A DNA stretch of 33,595 nucleotides, taken from the NCBI GenBank assembly GCA_014084085.1, contig NPFB01000121.1, forward strand, positions 168,309 to 201,903, written 5' to 3'. Both the position numbers and the translations under genes were made by a program. The DNA is from Hondaea fermentalgiana (taxonomy: Eukaryota; Sar; Bigyra; Thraustochytrida; Thraustochytriidae). Below, piece after piece: positions 7,675 to 15,667 of this stretch; positions within the stretch are counted from its first letter, which is position 1; every line of letters starts with the position of its first letter. The notes beneath the pieces were generated by a model. The model was not told the DNA's origin, did not search any database, and saw only the letters and a program-made list of their open reading frames with translations.

Positions 7675-8138
7675 GCGAGCGCCCTGGGGATGGTCCTGCG
7701 CAGTTGCGCCCTGAGCGCGCCGCCCAGGCCGGCGCCGTCGAGGGCCGCTCGGGACACAGGCCCTTCGCTCCGCAGCGTGCGAGTGCAGAGCGCGTGATCC
7801 CATACTTGCACGCGCCAGTCAACTTCCCCGGGCGCCACGTGCCCCGCGCGCGCAGCACTGACGCACAGTGCAAAAGAGGACTCGCGATCGAGCCCAAAGG
7901 CGCACAACTCAACGCTTCCTCCGTTGTGCCGCAGCTCGTGGTGCTCGAGTGCGTTGCGAAATAGATCTTCACCCAAAATCAAGAGCGCCGTGTGTAGTTC
8001 TTCGTAAACAGTCGAGCACAAGGAACGTTCGCTGGCACCGGGGTCCAGCAAAACGCACGCGCGCACAGAAAGGAGCGCGCGGGATCGCGCCGCGACGGAC
8101 TGCGCGAAACGCCGGGCCGTGCCGGATTCGGCGCGCAT
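7440..8138 (-). CDS. Uncharacterised protein, long 3' overlap with convergent gene
   Basis: 232 residues if translated to its stop. The first ~155 residues look like a real soluble domain (for example VYEELHTALLILGEDLFRN). The last ~75, antisense to the neighbouring gene, are A/R/T/S-rich and look like a shadow. Either the protein has a low-complexity tail or a frameshift near 7670 extended it. ATG 8138 is first in frame, with a TATAAC-like stretch only ~14 bases upstream, closer than for other genes. No family recognised. Confidence 0.5.
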   Translation of the reverse strand: MRAESGTARRFAQSVAARSRALLSVRACVLLDPGASERSLCSTVYEELHTALLILGEDLFRNALEHHELRHNGGSVELCAFGLDRESSFALCVSAARAGHVAPGEVDWRVQVWDHALCTRTLRSEGPVSRAALDGAGLGGALRAQLRRTIPRALAQKLNRAAATGPSASAGSSFRAGAGAGGGATRSRAGNARTSRINKPAATTSVDAATTSTYSYECSGRRSITTSVNMAK

Positions 8139-8201
8139 TGATAACGCTGTATAACTTTGATTTGAGATTTTTTTAGGCAGAGGGATGCAAGTCAGGATTG
8201 C

Positions 8202-8780
8202 TCAAATATTGTTATTGTTTATTTCGCGTTTGCTCGCGCCGTTGAAGGCGTATCGGAGGCCGTTCGCCGTGCGACGAGCGCGGGCTGAGTTTTTGTCGAA
8301 CGAGAATGGAAATCTTGGTTTCTCCTTGGCGCCTGTTCGGGCGGGTAGAGTTGTGCGTTCGGGACTCACCCACACTGGTCGATTTATCAAAAAAGTCTCC
8401 GGAAAGTACTCCCACTTCGGAAATCGGTCGCGGAGATGTAGAATCGTGATCATGATCTCCTCTGCGCGTGACGGTGGAAACATCTTGAGCTTTGGCATAG
8501 AAACAGTCACAACATCTTCTCGGGGGACGTCCCAGACTTTCAGTTTCGCTACCTCGAGTTTTACCTTCCTTTCTGAAAAAGAATTGATTCCGGCTTCATA
8601 AGAGGCGCGAGCGAGCACTCCGCCAGCTCCCAGCTCGCCGCCATCCACCTGCTTTTGGATTTTGTTCGCATTGATGTCTTGCTGATCATCCCGGGCTAAG
8701 ATTTCTTTTACGTCGATTCTTTTTGGGGGGCGCCCCCGATGCAATTGTCTCATAGCCGCACACAAAGTATTGATTGACAT
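8202..8780 (-). CDS. Uncharacterised 192-residue protein
   Basis: Charged soluble protein with no motif I recognise; a central segment KVKLEVAKLKVWDVPREDVV suggests beta structure. The C-terminal ~50 residues are basic and low in complexity, ending INNNNI. It follows the 253-residue acidic gene by 5 bases on the same strand, so the two may be expressed together. An AATAAA on the minus strand (about 8218-8223) lies just before the stop. The plus-strand frame at 8185-8601 is its shadow. Confidence 0.6.
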   Translation of the reverse strand: MSINTLCAAMRQLHRGRPPKRIDVKEILARDDQQDINANKIQKQVDGGELGAGGVLARASYEAGINSFSERKVKLEVAKLKVWDVPREDVVTVSMPKLKMFPPSRAEEIMITILHLRDRFPKWEYFPETFLINRPVWVSPERTTLPARTGAKEKPRFPFSFDKNSARARRTANGLRYAFNGASKREINNNNI

Positions 8781-8785
8781 TTCAT

Positions 8786-9547
8786 TTACGATAGTTCTTG
8801 CAAGATTTTCTCGGCTTCCATGATGATGCGGTCCGCGTCGGTCATAAAATCGGCGTCAGAATCTTCCTCTGAGTCATAAAACGAACTTTCGCTGTCCCAT
8901 TTATCGGCGTCCGAGAGAGCACCACTTTCGCTCGACGCGTCGGCCTCCGGTTGTGCGTCGAGGTCGGAATCGTACGACTCGTCGAGTTCCGCTTGTGCGT
9001 CGAGGCTGAAATCGTACGACGATGCGTCGAGTTCCGGTTGTGCGTCTGCGCGGGCGGCGGTCGTTCTCAATGGCGTCGACCCTCCTGCCCTGTATACAAT
9101 CGGATTCGCAAAAATGTACCGGTTGAGGAACTTAGAATTAACATTCAAATCGTCGGGGGGCTTATACTCCGGAATCAGGTCCCGAGTGATCAGAATGTGC
9201 AAAAATTGAAGTGCCGGATTACCGCCGGCAGGGTACTCGTCAATACTCACTTGTACAATGTCACGTACTCTGTACTTGAATATCAAATCTGTTTCGCATT
9301 CTGAGAAAGTATTATTTACGAACACGTTGGCCGCCTCGGATTGTTCGAGCCGTAGGTCTAAATCGGTGACATTTTGGAGAGCACTATTGCGTGCGCGAGC
9401 TCCGCCCTCCGAAGCGATGTTCAGTGTATCCAGTTGGCGACGATCATACGCGTTGTCGGCATCTTCCTTCGTGTCGGAGGCGTAATATGTTTTGCCGTTG
9501 GGCGTAATGCCCATAAGCTGGTATTGTTTGCCAGTGAGTGTCTGCAT
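8786..9547 (-). CDS. Acidic protein with DAQ-E-D repeats
   Basis: 253 residues. The first ~150 residues are globular-looking (MQTLTGKQYQLMGITPNGKT at the start). The last ~90 are very acidic and include three imperfect units of the type LDAQ(P/A)E(L/A)DASSxS, followed by D/E/S-rich sequence. Family unknown; acidic tails often bind basic proteins or DNA-binding proteins. ATG 9547 is chosen because a TATA-like box (9591-9597) lies 45 bases upstream; the longer frame to 9637 would overlap the divergent gene and adds a hydrophobic stretch that is antisense. Confidence 0.65.
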   Translation of the reverse strand: MQTLTGKQYQLMGITPNGKTYYASDTKEDADNAYDRRQLDTLNIASEGGARARNSALQNVTDLDLRLEQSEAANVFVNNTFSECETDLIFKYRVRDIVQVSIDEYPAGGNPALQFLHILITRDLIPEYKPPDDLNVNSKFLNRYIFANPIVYRAGGSTPLRTTAARADAQPELDASSYDFSLDAQAELDESYDSDLDAQPEADASSESGALSDADKWDSESSFYDSEEDSDADFMTDADRIIMEAEKILQELS

Positions 9548-9590
9548 ATTTCCGTCTCGACTTTGCTCGACAAGACAAAGAGTGATCCAA

Positions 9591-9597
9591 AATATAG
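9591..9597 (-). promoter_or_regulatory. TATA-like box of the acidic protein gene
   Basis: AATATAG lies 45 bases before ATG 9547 (minus). It is only 10 bases from ATG 9607 (plus), which is more likely served by TGCATATTT at 9543-9551. Confidence 0.4.
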
Positions 9598-9606
9598 TGA
9601 GTAAAA

Positions 9607-10455
9607 ATGTTTGGTCTCGGTGACCTGCCGCGGACATTTGTGAATGGATTCGATGCGTGCACCGTCTCGGCTGATTTTAACCGGACAATCTTGACCTGCG
9701 TATCTACGCTCGGCCAGGAGCAACGACACTTCCTCCGCGACACGCTGTTGGCCGTATGCGCCCATCATTTTTGTGCTGTGCGTGAGGATCTGGACGGGCA
9801 CAATACTTTAACCTGTTCGGGTGCGATTCGAGTTGTCGGTGGCGCCTCCGAGGTGGATGGCGGGCTGGAGCGATCCACCGCGTACTTCAATCCGCTCGCT
9901 CCCGCGCGGGTGGATTTCGCGGGGCTGCGCGAGGTGTCTCCGCCTGGGCTTTCGCAGAGCTGGAACTTGCAATACTTTTACGCGAGCGACGTGCGCAGCG
10001 TTTTCTACGACGACCTCGTGGGCGTGAGCTGCACCGACGCAGGCGCCACGTGCGTCGACGTGGTCGACGGGGCGCATCTGTGTTTTGGAAATGCGGGCGC
10101 CGGCGCCGGGGCGGTGGTGAGCGATGCCTGTGCGTTCTCCATCGTTTTCGTTCTGGTGCACCTGCTCGGTGTTTTCATCTTTACCGCCGTGCACCCGGTG
10201 CTGGGCGACGATTTGACGGACTCGCTCGCGGCATCTGTTTTGGTGTATGCGGTGCCGGCGGCGGCGGTTTTGCTGTTGATGTCTGGGGCTGCAATTGTCT
10301 CGACGGCGCCGCTCTTGGGCGGCGCTGCCCTGGCCTATGGAGGGGTTCTAATTGTGGTGAGCGCCGTGCGATACGCGTCGGCCGTCCTTTTCAAACCCGA
10401 TAGTAGTGATTGGTCTCTTGGCGCGGAGCCTCGTCCGGCGGTGCGTCTTCCCTAG
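9607..10455 (+). CDS. 8-cysteine membrane protein A
   Basis: 282 residues. There is no cleavable signal peptide. The N-terminal domain has cysteines at 18, 31, 51, 56, 70, 142, 149 and 159, in the pattern VCAHHFC, LTCSG, SCTD, ATCVD, LCFG. About four hydrophobic segments follow from about residue 175 to 270. The minus-strand protein at 15664-16625 has the same eight cysteines with the same local sequence (VCKHHLC, LSCTG, RCEA, ATCVE, ACFG), so the two are clear paralogs. A Cys-rich domain plus C-terminal membrane helices and no signal peptide recalls virion membrane proteins oxidised by viral redox systems, but no homology is claimed. The 3' end overlaps the small membrane gene at 10391-10597. 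Confidence 0.72.
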   Translation: MFGLGDLPRTFVNGFDACTVSADFNRTILTCVSTLGQEQRHFLRDTLLAVCAHHFCAVREDLDGHNTLTCSGAIRVVGGASEVDGGLERSTAYFNPLAPARVDFAGLREVSPPGLSQSWNLQYFYASDVRSVFYDDLVGVSCTDAGATCVDVVDGAHLCFGNAGAGAGAVVSDACAFSIVFVLVHLLGVFIFTAVHPVLGDDLTDSLAASVLVYAVPAAAVLLLMSGAAIVSTAPLLGGAALAYGGVLIVVSAVRYASAVLFKPDSSDWSLGAEPRPAVRLP

Positions 10456-10597
10456 AGAGGCATTCGGCGCAGCACTGCAGGGGCATGATCATCCAGCAGA
10501 GCAGCGTGCGGATTTGCACCAGGACGCAGACCACCAAGGACAGGCCGAGGATGATTAATAGAACCCCCCCTTCCTGTAAGATATCAAGTTCGAACAT
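10391..10597 (-). CDS. Small single-pass membrane protein (68 residues)
   Basis: MFELDILQEGG is followed by a strong hydrophobic segment (VLLIILGLSLVVCVLVQI, about residues 12-30), a second moderately hydrophobic Cys-rich stretch (LLCWMIMPLQCCAECL) and a polar acidic tail. It overlaps the convergent gene's 3' end by 65 bases. The stop of the upstream signal-peptide gene (10624) lies 26 bases before its ATG. Shorter than usual callers accept, but the composition is clearly membrane-protein-like. Function unknown. Confidence 0.6.
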   Translation of the reverse strand: MFELDILQEGGVLLIILGLSLVVCVLVQIRTLLCWMIMPLQCCAECLSREDAPPDEAPRQETNHYYRV

Positions 10598-10623
10598 TGT
10601 GCTTAACCCTCGCGCAGCGTCTT

Positions 10624-11391
10624 TTAGATACGCAGACGTCGCAGGAAGGGATTGCTTGAGTAACCTACGAACAGCACGAGATCCCACGTGACCATGGTCC
10701 CGGCGATAACCCAGCGGACGTTCTCCGCAACCCACCGCAGGGCCGCCTTGGAGCGCAGGCGGAACTCGACGCGCACCGCAGTCTCCCCAGGGACTGCTTG
10801 CGGCAACGAGCGCGCCAGGTACGACACCAGGCAGGCCTGTGTTCCCGTGATGGGCCCTGTGGCGTTGGCGAGAAGCCCCGCGCAGCGCGCAATGGCGTTG
10901 CAGTTGGCTTCGGTCGCTCGGAGCCCGCGCAGCAGGCAGTGATGGGCCTCGCGGAAGTATTCCGCGCCGGCGCGGATGGGCACTGCCGCGGCGTAGTAAA
11001 TCTCGTCCTCGCGGCCGAACGCCCAGGCGGCGTCTGCGTCCGGGAGACGTTCGACGTAGCTGCCCGTCCCCTCGACCAGCGCCCCGGTGTGGCCCGTGAA
11101 GGTGCCGGTGGTGGCCTTGCGGAGCAACACATGCGTGAGCAGCCCGTCGCTGAACACGAAGCCTTGGAAGGAGCTCTGCAGGCTGTATCTCTGGAGGACT
11201 TGCTCGCGGCTCAGCTCCGCGTAATCATCGACGACGGCGCCCGCCTCGAACATGGAAACCTCGTACGCGTCGCTGCTCTCGGTCAGGACGCCGGCATTGG
11301 GGATGATCCCAGTCGGGTAGGTGAAGTAGAACGCCGTCTCCTCGAATGCAAGCGCGGCGCGCAAGAGCAAAAATGAGACCAAGACGCGCAT
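10624..11391 (-). CDS. Signal-peptide type I membrane protein (255 residues)
   Basis: A clear signal peptide (MRVLVSFLLLRAALAF) is followed by a ~215-residue ectodomain with four or five cysteines and an N-glycosylation sequon (NAT). A C-terminal membrane helix (WVIAGTMVTWDLVLFVGY) and a short basic tail (FLRRLRI) end the chain. This predicts a secretory-route envelope or surface protein. ATG 11391 is set by the signal peptide and a TATA-like box 46 bases upstream; the longer frame is antisense to the divergent gene. Part of the ectodomain (VVDDYAELSREQVL) looks faintly like the EGF-like protein at 14780-15667 (TVEDYASISSSVL). No family recognised. Confidence 0.72.
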   Translation of the reverse strand: MRVLVSFLLLRAALAFEETAFYFTYPTGIIPNAGVLTESSDAYEVSMFEAGAVVDDYAELSREQVLQRYSLQSSFQGFVFSDGLLTHVLLRKATTGTFTGHTGALVEGTGSYVERLPDADAAWAFGREDEIYYAAAVPIRAGAEYFREAHHCLLRGLRATEANCNAIARCAGLLANATGPITGTQACLVSYLARSLPQAVPGETAVRVEFRLRSKAALRWVAENVRWVIAGTMVTWDLVLFVGYSSNPFLRRLRI

Positions 11392-11435
11392 CGCGAACCC
11401 CCCTTCGCGCCTCTTTCCCAGCTCGTGCAAAGATT

Positions 11436-11442
11436 GTATATG
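11436..11442. promoter_or_regulatory. TATA-like box shared by divergent genes
   Basis: GTATATG is centred in the 95-base gap between ATG 11391 (minus, 46 bases away) and ATG 11487 (plus, 45 bases away). It is the clearest symmetrical case in the window. Confidence 0.55.
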
Positions 11443-11486
11443 GGAGAAAGCATGTGGAGGCATGTGAAGAGAGGGTGGCATTGGCC

Positions 11487-14400
11487 ATGAGCACTGGGAA
11501 CGTCTTGGCGGACTCGACGCCGGCCCAGCTCTTCGGCGCGGTGGTCGTGGCCGGGGCGGCGTGCATTGCCTTGAACGATGGCATGGACATGTGGTACCGC
11601 GCGCTGAATGCCAGGTCGCTCGCCGATGGCATGGCGCTCGTGGACGACCTGCTGCGCGCGGCTGCGGCGGTCTATGTCCTGATGTCCAGCGTGGGCACGC
11701 CATTCGACGCCCCAGGCACCGCGCGGGGCGCCGTGCTCTATTGCACTTCCCTCTTGGCGGCCGCGACGAGCGACCTGCTGGCCGACCCGCAGCTGCTCTT
11801 CGCGGAGTTCAAAACGTTCACGCTGGCGACAATATCTCTGGACGCGTCGATCGTCGAACTCGTCGGCGAGGAAGGGGAGCTGGCGGCGCTCAGTGCGACG
11901 GCTGCGACGCGCTTTGGGGAGTACTACGTGTACGCATTCTACCTGTCCAAGTGGGCGCTGGCCGTCGCCGCTGCGGCTCATTTGGTCGCGCGACAAATTC
12001 CCTTGGCAGCGCTGGGGGCGCGGCGTATCTGGCACCGCGGGCTGCGCCGCGAACTGGCGGGTCGTCTCCTGCTGCTGGGCGCTGTGGGGCTCAACGGCTG
12101 GGCCGCCTTCGAGCACTTGGTGCGCCCCACAGTCCTGAGCTCCGAGGCGCAATTACGCGCGCACCAGATTTCCTCGCTGGGCATTCGCGAGACGCTTGTC
12201 GATGCAGCGGGCGTGACGAATGCCACGCAGGCCAAGGAGATACTGTCGCGGCTGGGGGAGGACCTGATCTCCCCGGCATTCATGCGCGTGGCCGACGAGC
12301 AGCTGCGGTGGGCGACCGTCGCGGTGCTCGTGCTGCTGGCGGGGGCGGTCGCGGCAGTGCACCCGGTGCGCGCGGCGGCGCTGCCTCCGCTGGTGCTGCT
12401 GTCCGCGTACAACCTCGTGGCGCTGGAGGCCAGCACTTCGCAGGAGGAGCTGTACGCGGCGTTGCTGGTCGTGGGGGCGGTCGCTGCCCTGCTGGCGGCG
12501 GCGTCTTCGCTGCGGGCCGTGGCTCTGGATGCCCTTGTGCGCGGGCTGCCGGCGCTGCTGTACAGAGCGGGCTTGTTGGCGATGCTACTGGCGGTGCCCC
12601 TGCTCTTTATGGGGTACTCTCACCCGTGGGTAGACTTCACGGTGCGACCCGTGTTCAGCGTCGATATCGCCGTCATCCAGTTGAACACGGCAGTTGCTCG
12701 CATCGACAGCATGGTGGACAGCGTGGCGCAGGCTGTGGTGAAGATTAACCCATGCATTCAAGCCTTCGCAGTAGACCCCGACAAGTCTCAGAGCACACCC
12801 GACACAGACCGCGACGTCGACGCTAACATGGCCGCGCAGCGGCGCGAGATGGTTAAGCAGTGCATGATAGACTGCAATGAGTGCCTGAACATCGAGGGCG
12901 GCTGGTACGTCGACGGCGCTAGCACCTGGTGGCGTCAGGACAAGTGCGAGGAGATGGTGCAGCGGGAGAGGGACCAGAACGCCGACATCAAAGACGAAGT
13001 ATCCAGCGACACCGAGGAGGCCGCCAAGGGCAAGAACCTCGCGTTTGTCACCAACACAACAGTCTACGAGGTGAACGAGCACTGCGAGGGCAAAAAGTGT
13101 GCCGTATTCACGGCACTCGCCGCGGCGCTGCTAGTGCTGGCCAAGGTTCCCTTCTTTGGCACCGTCGCCGTGGTCGTCAAAGAGATCATGACAATCGCGT
13201 TCAAGTTCGTCCGCTTCGCACTGCGCATGTTCAAAAAGCTGCGTCGCTTTTACAACCGCAACAAGAAGCTGCAGAAAATCCGCAAGCGCATGCGCGACCT
13301 GCGTGTGAACGCTGTCCGGTCCGTGCTGTCTCCCTCCGTCAGCAAGTCGTTGCTGTGGATCATGCTCCCCGTACTCGTGAGCGGAGCCGTGGCGCTTACT
13401 TTGATCATGCTCCGGCGGCGCACCATGCGAGAGCCGCCGCTGGCCCCGCGGCTGCTCCTGGCGCTGCGCGTCGGCGTGGGACTGGCCCTGCCTCTGGCGG
13501 CGGCGGAGGTGATCTCCTGGGTCGTCCTCACTTATTACCCAGTCATCGTTGGCAATCTGCTGGCAGTGCTGCCGGCGGACTTCGTCGAGTATGACTTCAG
13601 CGTGAACGTGGGCCTGCGGGCGACCAAGGCGGCTTACCTGCTCTCGGCGGCAGGCAACGCCAGCCTCTTCCTGAGCGCGGTGCTGTACGCCTTTGGCGGC
13701 ACCCTGCAGGCCCTAGTCGGGCTGGCGGCGCGCGCCGGGGCGGCGCTGTCCGGCCGCCCGCTCCCCATCCGCATGAGCGCCGCGCGCGCTGCCGACCCGT
13801 TGCGGGGAACGCTCCGCGCGGCGTGCACCTTCGGCGACGTGCGGCGAGCCCTGGCGGCGCCGCCGCGCGCCCTGAGCACTGCGGCGCGGCGGCGGCGCGT
13901 CTCCTGGGCCGTGCGCGCGCGCGAGATCGCCGCGTCGCTGCTCGACTGGGAGGCTCGCTACTTGCAGCCTCTGCTCTTCAGTGCCGTTGCTGTCCCGGTG
14001 CTGTACTATAACTCGGCCGAAAGCGAATACATTGTGTTCAAGTACAGGACCAAGCAAGACCTCGCGGAGACCGCCGGCGAGCTGGCCGACCTGAACCGCG
14101 CCGTGATCGACGCCGTGGACACCGACGATGAGTTCGAAGAGCTAAATTGCGGCCCCATCGCCAAGATCGCCGAGGTGGCCCTGGCCGCGATGCTCAACCT
14201 TCGCGCGGTCTTCATCGCTCCCTACCGCGTAGTTATGGAGAAGCTGGCCGACGCGCTGAGCGGGCTGGAGGAGGCCCTCGAGCGGCTCGTCGAGCTCGCC
14301 GACTCGGTCGCCGTCGCTGCAATTCCCGACGCCGCAACGTTGCACAATCTTCTTTTCGCCGTTCCGGTCGGGATCACACTGGCCTTCGGCCTCGCCTGGG

Positions 14401-14753
14401 TCCTCAGCGTGGTGGGCGGGGACATCTCGAGCGTGCCCGTGCTGCGGCGCTTCCTCGGTAGCGGCGACCTCTCGCTGGACGAGGCCATGGCCCCGGTCGC
14501 GTCCGCCGCGACCATTCTGTCCATCTCCATGATCCTCACGCACGTGACCATCTCCGCGATGCTCGAAACCATCAGCGAGAGCGACTTCGGCTTTTTCCAG
14601 TTCGAGGTCTCGATCGGTCAGAAGTACTATGGGGTGATGGGCGCACACATTGCGAACCTTATCACCATTGCCTCCTACTACGTCAATCTCCAGGTCCCGG
14701 TCGCCTCGGCCGGCGACGCGCAAGTCGCAAACCCTAACCCTAGGAGAAAATAA
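11487..14753 (+). CDS. Giant polytopic membrane protein (1088 residues)
   Basis: Roughly 14-17 hydrophobic segments. About nine lie in the first 410 residues. A Cys-rich acidic loop of ~150 residues follows (cysteine pairs in CMIDCNEC and CEGKKC). Next come a long hydrophobic stretch and a very basic segment (KKLRRFYNRNKKLQKIRKR) that should face the inside. More helices follow, then an amphipathic region (about 905-1000) with heptad-like leucines between two helices, and two or three final helices. I recognise no transporter or fusion signature. It is the largest protein of the viral part and lies inside the block of envelope-type genes. ATG 11487 is chosen over 11346 because the upstream part overlaps the divergent gene and lies before the TATA-like box. 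The C-terminus NPNPRRK comes from AACCCTAACCCTAGG. Confidence 0.8.
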   Translation: MSTGNVLADSTPAQLFGAVVVAGAACIALNDGMDMWYRALNARSLADGMALVDDLLRAAAAVYVLMSSVGTPFDAPGTARGAVLYCTSLLAAATSDLLADPQLLFAEFKTFTLATISLDASIVELVGEEGELAALSATAATRFGEYYVYAFYLSKWALAVAAAAHLVARQIPLAALGARRIWHRGLRRELAGRLLLLGAVGLNGWAAFEHLVRPTVLSSEAQLRAHQISSLGIRETLVDAAGVTNATQAKEILSRLGEDLISPAFMRVADEQLRWATVAVLVLLAGAVAAVHPVRAAALPPLVLLSAYNLVALEASTSQEELYAALLVVGAVAALLAAASSLRAVALDALVRGLPALLYRAGLLAMLLAVPLLFMGYSHPWVDFTVRPVFSVDIAVIQLNTAVARIDSMVDSVAQAVVKINPCIQAFAVDPDKSQSTPDTDRDVDANMAAQRREMVKQCMIDCNECLNIEGGWYVDGASTWWRQDKCEEMVQRERDQNADIKDEVSSDTEEAAKGKNLAFVTNTTVYEVNEHCEGKKCAVFTALAAALLVLAKVPFFGTVAVVVKEIMTIAFKFVRFALRMFKKLRRFYNRNKKLQKIRKRMRDLRVNAVRSVLSPSVSKSLLWIMLPVLVSGAVALTLIMLRRRTMREPPLAPRLLLALRVGVGLALPLAAAEVISWVVLTYYPVIVGNLLAVLPADFVEYDFSVNVGLRATKAAYLLSAAGNASLFLSAVLYAFGGTLQALVGLAARAGAALSGRPLPIRMSAARAADPLRGTLRAACTFGDVRRALAAPPRALSTAARRRRVSWAVRAREIAASLLDWEARYLQPLLFSAVAVPVLYYNSAESEYIVFKYRTKQDLAETAGELADLNRAVIDAVDTDDEFEELNCGPIAKIAEVALAAMLNLRAVFIAPYRVVMEKLADALSGLEEALERLVELADSVAVAAIPDAATLHNLLFAVPVGITLAFGLAWVLSVVGGDISSVPVLRRFLGSGDLSLDEAMAPVASAATILSISMILTHVTISAMLETISESDFGFFQFEVSIGQKYYGVMGAHIANLITIASYYVNLQVPVASAGDAQVANPNPRRK

Positions 14754-14779
14754 TTTTATTCTGTTTTATTCTGGAACTA
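14754..14779. terminator. Convergent polyadenylation region
   Basis: The 26-base gap between two convergent stops contains TTTTATT twice, which reads AATAAAA twice on the minus strand. The poly(A) signal of the EGF-like gene probably lies here. Confidence 0.45.
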
Positions 14780-15667
14780 TCACGCACAGCCGCACGTTTT
14801 TTCTTGGTCGCAGCGAAGCCCGAAGTGAGGAAACTCGCACTGGCACATCGCGGAGACGCACGAGCCTCCATTCTGGCACTCGCACTGCGTGGCGCACTCG
14901 ATGCCCCACCAAAACGCCGGTCCCTCGCTCGAGCAGGTGCAGGCGCCAGTGGCCTCGTCGCAGACGCCGTGGCCGCCGCAGGTGCGGCCCAGGCAGCGGT
15001 CCTGCGCGGGGCTGAGGAGCTCCGCCGCCTCAGAGCCGTGCTCTGCGAGCGCATTCGCTGCGGCCGTGCGCAGGAGCTGCGCGCCCGCCTCGTACTCCTC
15101 TAGAGCGGCCTCGGTCAGAGGATCCTCCGTGCCGGCGTCGGTAAATGTCGTTGTGATGGACACCGAGCCGCTCTGGTCCATGGCGTAGAACTCGTCGACG
15201 GTGCCCGACAGCTCGTCGCGCAGCGCGGCCTCGAACGAGACGTCTGAGACGTGCGTGCCGTCCGTGGCCACCTGCAGGAGCGCCGCGCGCGAACCCTTGA
15301 ACTCCGTCGATACCACGACGAGGCCTTGGTCGGGAGGGACGTTCACGATGGTGGACGCGCAGAAGGCCGCGCCGGAGCCGCAGCGAACCTGACTGAAGGC
15401 GCTCGCGAGCTCGAGCTCCGTGTTGTTGCCCAACACAGAGCTGCTGATGCTCGCATAGTCCTCGACGGTGATCTCGTGGTTGAGCGTCAGGCGGGTGCCG
15501 GCGAAGCCCGAGTCGACCGCGTCTGTCGTCGCGAGCGCAAAGCTCTGGCGCGCAGCGCCGGACTCCAGGACGGCGCCTTGCGTGGCGCTCGCGATGTCGC
15601 CCGACGGCGCTGCGCGCGCCAGGCAGAGCGCCGCGAGGACCGTCGCGGCGAAGATGTGGCGAGTCAT
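14780..15667 (-). CDS. Secreted protein with EGF-like repeats (295 residues)
   Basis: Signal peptide MTRHIFAATVLAALCLARAA, then a ~200-residue domain with two cysteines, then a Cys-rich C-terminus (about residues 226-295). That end holds two EGF-like units: CLGRTCGGHGVCDEATGACTC and CECQNGGSCVSAMCQC followed by FPHFGLRC. EGF repeats are extracellular and need disulfides, so the protein should pass through the secretory route; a surface-binding role is possible. No membrane helix follows the EGF units. The ATG overlaps the stop of the upstream 8-Cys gene as ATGA, and a CATAAAT box lies ~40 bases upstream. EGF-like repeats are rare in viral proteins and may come from a host. Confidence 0.75.
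   Translation of the reverse strand: MTRHIFAATVLAALCLARAAPSGDIASATQGAVLESGAARQSFALATTDAVDSGFAGTRLTLNHEITVEDYASISSSVLGNNTELELASAFSQVRCGSGAAFCASTIVNVPPDQGLVVVSTEFKGSRAALLQVATDGTHVSDVSFEAALRDELSGTVDEFYAMDQSGSVSITTTFTDAGTEDPLTEAALEEYEAGAQLLRTAAANALAEHGSEAAELLSPAQDRCLGRTCGGHGVCDEATGACTCSSEGPAFWWGIECATQCECQNGGSCVSAMCQCEFPHFGLRCDQEKTCGCA

Noticed and set aside
7671..7964. Plus-strand frame after the 141-residue gene
   Set aside because: It starts with TTG, has no motif and is antisense to a better minus-strand frame.
11346..11486. N-terminal extension of the 1088-residue protein
   Set aside because: It overlaps the divergent signal-peptide gene and lies across the TATA-like box; ATG 11487 fits better.
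14734..14748. AACCCTAACCCTAGG, two telomere-type units
   Set aside because: Only two units, inside the last codons of the 1088-residue gene; no longer array or chromosome end is present.
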